Source: Gammaproteobacteria bacterium (GTDB taxonomy: Bacteria; Pseudomonadota; Gammaproteobacteria; Pseudomonadales; Azotimanducaceae). From it: a DNA stretch of 7,407 nt. Positions 6,025 to 7,407 of the stretch are shown here, in pieces (within the stretch, counting starts at the first letter, position 1; each line of letters starts with the position of its first letter). The notes beneath the pieces are model-generated. The model ran no database searches. It was not told the DNA's origin and saw only the letters and a program-made list of their open reading frames with translations. The stretch is taken from positions 1 to 7,407 of the forward strand of contig JAUIKX010000172.1 in assembly GCA_030430515.1 (NCBI GenBank), written 5' to 3'. The translations under genes were made by a program, and so were the position numbers.

Positions 6025-6065
6025 GCCCATCGCGCTTTCCGCCCTCGGAGGACGCGCGATGGGCG
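6024..6065. repeat. Hairpin 3: GC-rich 12-bp perfect inverted repeat
   Basis: The arms CGCCCATCGCGC (6024-6035) and GCGCGATGGGCG (6054-6065) are exact reverse complements. They enclose an 18-base loop that can fold further through TCC (6038-6040) with GGA (6050-6052). On the + strand it is followed by AAAAA rather than a T-run. On the - strand, the direction of fba transcription, no T-run follows either. Confidence 0.88.
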
Positions 6066-6092
6066 AAAAATGGTTCGCCAGAATCATTTTTC
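6065..6092. repeat. Hairpin 4: AT-rich 12-bp inverted repeat just after the fba stop
   Basis: GAAAAATGGTTC (6065-6076) pairs with GAATCATTTTTC (6081-6092) except for one G:T position (6073:6084), with the loop GCCA. It lies 10 bases beyond the fba stop in the direction of fba transcription. The T-run is inside the stem rather than after it, so this is an atypical terminator at best. Confidence 0.8.
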
Positions 6093-6102
6093 CAAAAAAC
6101 GC

Positions 6103-7167
6103 TCAGTTCACTACCGGGTCGAGTTTGCCTGAGTCATATTCAGCAAACATCTTCTCCAGAGAGATCGGTTTTATCTTCTCTGCCCAGCCAGCCGTGCCGA
6201 AGGCTTCGTACCGATCGACGACTACCTGCTTCATCGCCTTCTGGCTGTCGCTGAGATACTTACGCGGGTCGAACTCGCTGGGGTTGGTTGCCATGTGCTT
6301 GCGGATCGCGGCGGTGGCCGCCAGGCGCAGGTCGGTGTCGATATTGACCTTGCGCACGCCATGTTTAATGCCTTCCTGGATCTGCTCAACCGGCACCCCG
6401 TAGGTCTCGGGAATATTGCCGCCGAACTCATTGATAATCGCCAGCCACTCCTGGGGCACTGACGAGGAACCGTGCATGACCAGGTGCGTATTGGGAATAC
6501 GCGCGTTGATCGCCTTGATGCGGTCAATCGCAAGAATGTCGCCCGTGGGTGGGCGCGTGAACTTGTAGGCGCCATGACTGGTGCCGCAGGCAATGGCCAG
6601 CGCATCAACTTCAGTTGCCTTGACAAAGTCTGCGGCTTCTTCCGGATCAGTGAGCATCTGGTCGTGCGTCAACGTGCCTTCAGCGCCGATGCCATCTTCT
6701 TCACCGGCCTCGCCCGTTTCCAGTGAACCCAGACAGCCAAGTTCACCTTCAACAGATACTCCGCAGGCGTGAGCCATCTCAACGGCCTGGCGCGTAACCG
6801 CAACATTGTAGTCGTAGTCCATAGGGGTTTTGCCGTCGGGGCCCAGTGACCCGTCCATCATGACCGAACTGAAACCGAGCTGGATGGAGCGCTGGCACAC
6901 TGCCGGCGTTACCCCGTGGTCCTGATGCACCACCACAGGAATGTGTGGAAACTCATTCATGGCCGCGTCCATCATCGCTTTGAGGAACGGGGCACCGGCA
7001 TATTTACGCGCGCCGGCAGATGCCTGCATGATGACGGGTGAGTTCGTCTCGCTGGCCGCTTCCATAATGGCTCGCGTTTGCTCGAGGTTGTTGACGTTAA
7101 ATGCCGGTACGCCATAGCCGTTTTCGGCGGCATGATCCAGAAGTTGCCGCATGCTGATTAATGCCAT
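6103..7167 (-). CDS. fba: Class II fructose-bisphosphate aldolase
   Basis: The enzyme reversibly cleaves fructose 1,6-bisphosphate into dihydroxyacetone phosphate and glyceraldehyde 3-phosphate, using a divalent metal, in glycolysis, gluconeogenesis and, in autotrophs, the Calvin cycle. The 354-residue product is full length and starts MALISMRQLLDHA, close to the Pseudomonas FbaA sequence as I recall it. Asp83 in HQDHG is the catalytic acid/base. His84, Glu142 in VEGELG, His198 in GTSHGAYK and His232 in VMHGSSS are the expected metal-site residues. VNIDTD (274-279) contributes to phosphate binding. The length and the GSLETGEAGEEDG loop (147-159) mark the CbbA/FbaA type. The ATG at 7165-7167 follows AAGGA (7180-7176) by 8 bases. 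It lies 34 bp after pgk on the same strand, a common glycolytic operon order. No Calvin-cycle marker is present, so a heterotrophic role is the simplest reading. Confidence 0.97.
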   Translation of the reverse strand: MALISMRQLLDHAAENGYGVPAFNVNNLEQTRAIMEAASETNSPVIMQASAGARKYAGAPFLKAMMDAAMNEFPHIPVVVHQDHGVTPAVCQRSIQLGFSSVMMDGSLGPDGKTPMDYDYNVAVTRQAVEMAHACGVSVEGELGCLGSLETGEAGEEDGIGAEGTLTHDQMLTDPEEAADFVKATEVDALAIACGTSHGAYKFTRPPTGDILAIDRIKAINARIPNTHLVMHGSSSVPQEWLAIINEFGGNIPETYGVPVEQIQEGIKHGVRKVNIDTDLRLAATAAIRKHMATNPSEFDPRKYLSDSQKAMKQVVVDRYEAFGTAGWAEKIKPISLEKMFAEYDSGKLDPVVN

Positions 7168-7201
7168 GAGAAATATCCTTTATGCGTGACTGCCAGACCC
7201 G

Positions 7202-7407
7202 CTAGTGGGGACCTTTGCCCTTACGCTGCTCCAGTACTGCCACAGCGGGTAGGGTTTTTCCTTCAACATATTCCAGAAACGCTCCGCCGCCGGTCGATAT
7301 GTAGGAAACCTTATCTGCGATGTCGTACTTGTCAATGGCTGCCAGCGTATCACCCCCACCGGCAAGAGAAAACGCGGCGCTTTGCGCAATCGCATGCGCC
7401 AGTGCCT
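7202..7407 (-). CDS. pgk: Phosphoglycerate kinase, C-terminal 67 residues (5' part outside window)
   Basis: The enzyme transfers phosphate between 1,3-bisphosphoglycerate and ADP in glycolysis and gluconeogenesis. The frame reads from 7405 down to TAG at 7204-7202. The visible end contains SLAGGGDTLAAI, the glycine-rich nucleotide-binding loop of the C-terminal domain, followed by KVSYISTGGGAFLEYVEGK and LPAVAVLEQR, the canonical family C-terminus. A short KGKGPH tail extends past the usual LEQR-like end. The gene is cut by the window edge, not broken. The fba gene follows after 34 bp on the same strand, so the two are probably one transcript, and the gap shows no terminator. A different frame of this stretch is open for 71 codons but has no family resemblance. 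Confidence 0.96.
   Translation of the reverse strand, partial: ALAHAIAQSAAFSLAGGGDTLAAIDKYDIADKVSYISTGGGAFLEYVEGKTLPAVAVLEQRKGKGPH

Larger units (their letters stand above)
5934..6092. repeat. Cluster of back-to-back hairpins filling the fba-hydrolase gap
   Basis: The gap between the fba stop and the hydrolase start is almost wholly composed of inverted repeats: 5934-5965 (14-bp perfect arms), 5981-6024 (5 + 12 bp arms), 6024-6065 (12-bp perfect arms) and 6065-6092 (12-bp arms with one mismatch), plus a short TGGCCA pair at 5969-5984. Adjacent hairpins share their boundary bases. There are no outer terminal inverted repeats framing the block, no reading frame of note and no T-run placed as in a standard terminator. 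It could be an intergenic repeat element dispersed in the genome, or a structured untranslated RNA between fba and the hydrolase. No known family was recognised. Confidence 0.8.

Noticed and set aside
6065..6092. Rho-independent terminator for fba
   Set aside because: The T-run lies inside an AT-rich stem rather than after a GC-rich stem, so it does not meet the usual pattern; it is kept as a hairpin only.
5934..6092. CRISPR-like array or MITE
   Set aside because: The hairpins differ in sequence, with no repeated unit and regular spacers, and no terminal inverted repeats or target duplication frame the block.
6005..6403. 132-codon + strand frame running from the hairpin cluster into fba
   Set aside because: Most of it is antisense to fba, and its start lies inside hairpin 2. 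No family resemblance was seen.
7168..7201. Promoter or terminator between pgk and fba
   Set aside because: The 34-bp gap holds the fba ribosome site and only a weak CCC/GGG pairing, so read-through from pgk is the simpler view.
7180..7395. 71-codon - strand frame overlapping the end of pgk
   Set aside because: It is out of frame with pgk, whose C-terminal motifs are unmistakable in the correct frame; it is not evidence of a frameshift or a separate gene.

Overview
The window is a compact stretch of bacterial housekeeping genes, most likely from a gammaproteobacterium of fairly high G+C. The lineage is inferred from the IlvA type with two C-terminal regulatory domains, the Pseudomonas-like class II fructose-bisphosphate aldolase placed after pgk, the divergent ilvA/rpiA pair and the SerA-linked type of FAD dehydrogenase. 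I cannot name a genus. Nine protein genes are visible, two of them cut by the window edges. No gene-free gap exceeds 300 bases, and I see no tRNA, rRNA, CRISPR array, transposase or phage gene.

Left part (1-1406, + strand): the 3' end of the 5-formyltetrahydrofolate cyclo-ligase gene; a 64-bp AT-rich gap with a perfect 14-bp palindrome; then a probable two-gene unit of a membrane-bound isoprenylcysteine methyltransferase-like protein and a stand-alone peptide deformylase.

Middle (1399-3621): threonine dehydratase IlvA on the - strand, overlapping the deformylase gene tail to tail by 8 bp. It is divergent, across only 39 bp, from ribose-5-phosphate isomerase RpiA on the + strand.

Right part (3625-7407, all - strand): transcription runs from the end of pgk into fba (34-bp gap), then through a 169-bp gap to an alpha/beta hydrolase and an FAD-linked D-2-hydroxyacid (probably D-2-hydroxyglutarate) dehydrogenase, the last two joined by an overlap. 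The dehydrogenase ends 3 bp from the end of rpiA.

The genes serve central metabolism: folate C1 recycling, N-formyl removal from new proteins, isoleucine synthesis, the pentose phosphate pathway, glycolysis/gluconeogenesis, and probably disposal of D-2-hydroxyglutarate, a by-product of serine synthesis. The one unexplained structure is the fba-hydrolase gap (5934-6092). Almost all of it is made of back-to-back perfect or near-perfect hairpins, the last of which touches the hydrolase start codon. I found no convincing new multi-gene system. The hairpin cluster and the 178-191 palindrome are the items most worth a second look.
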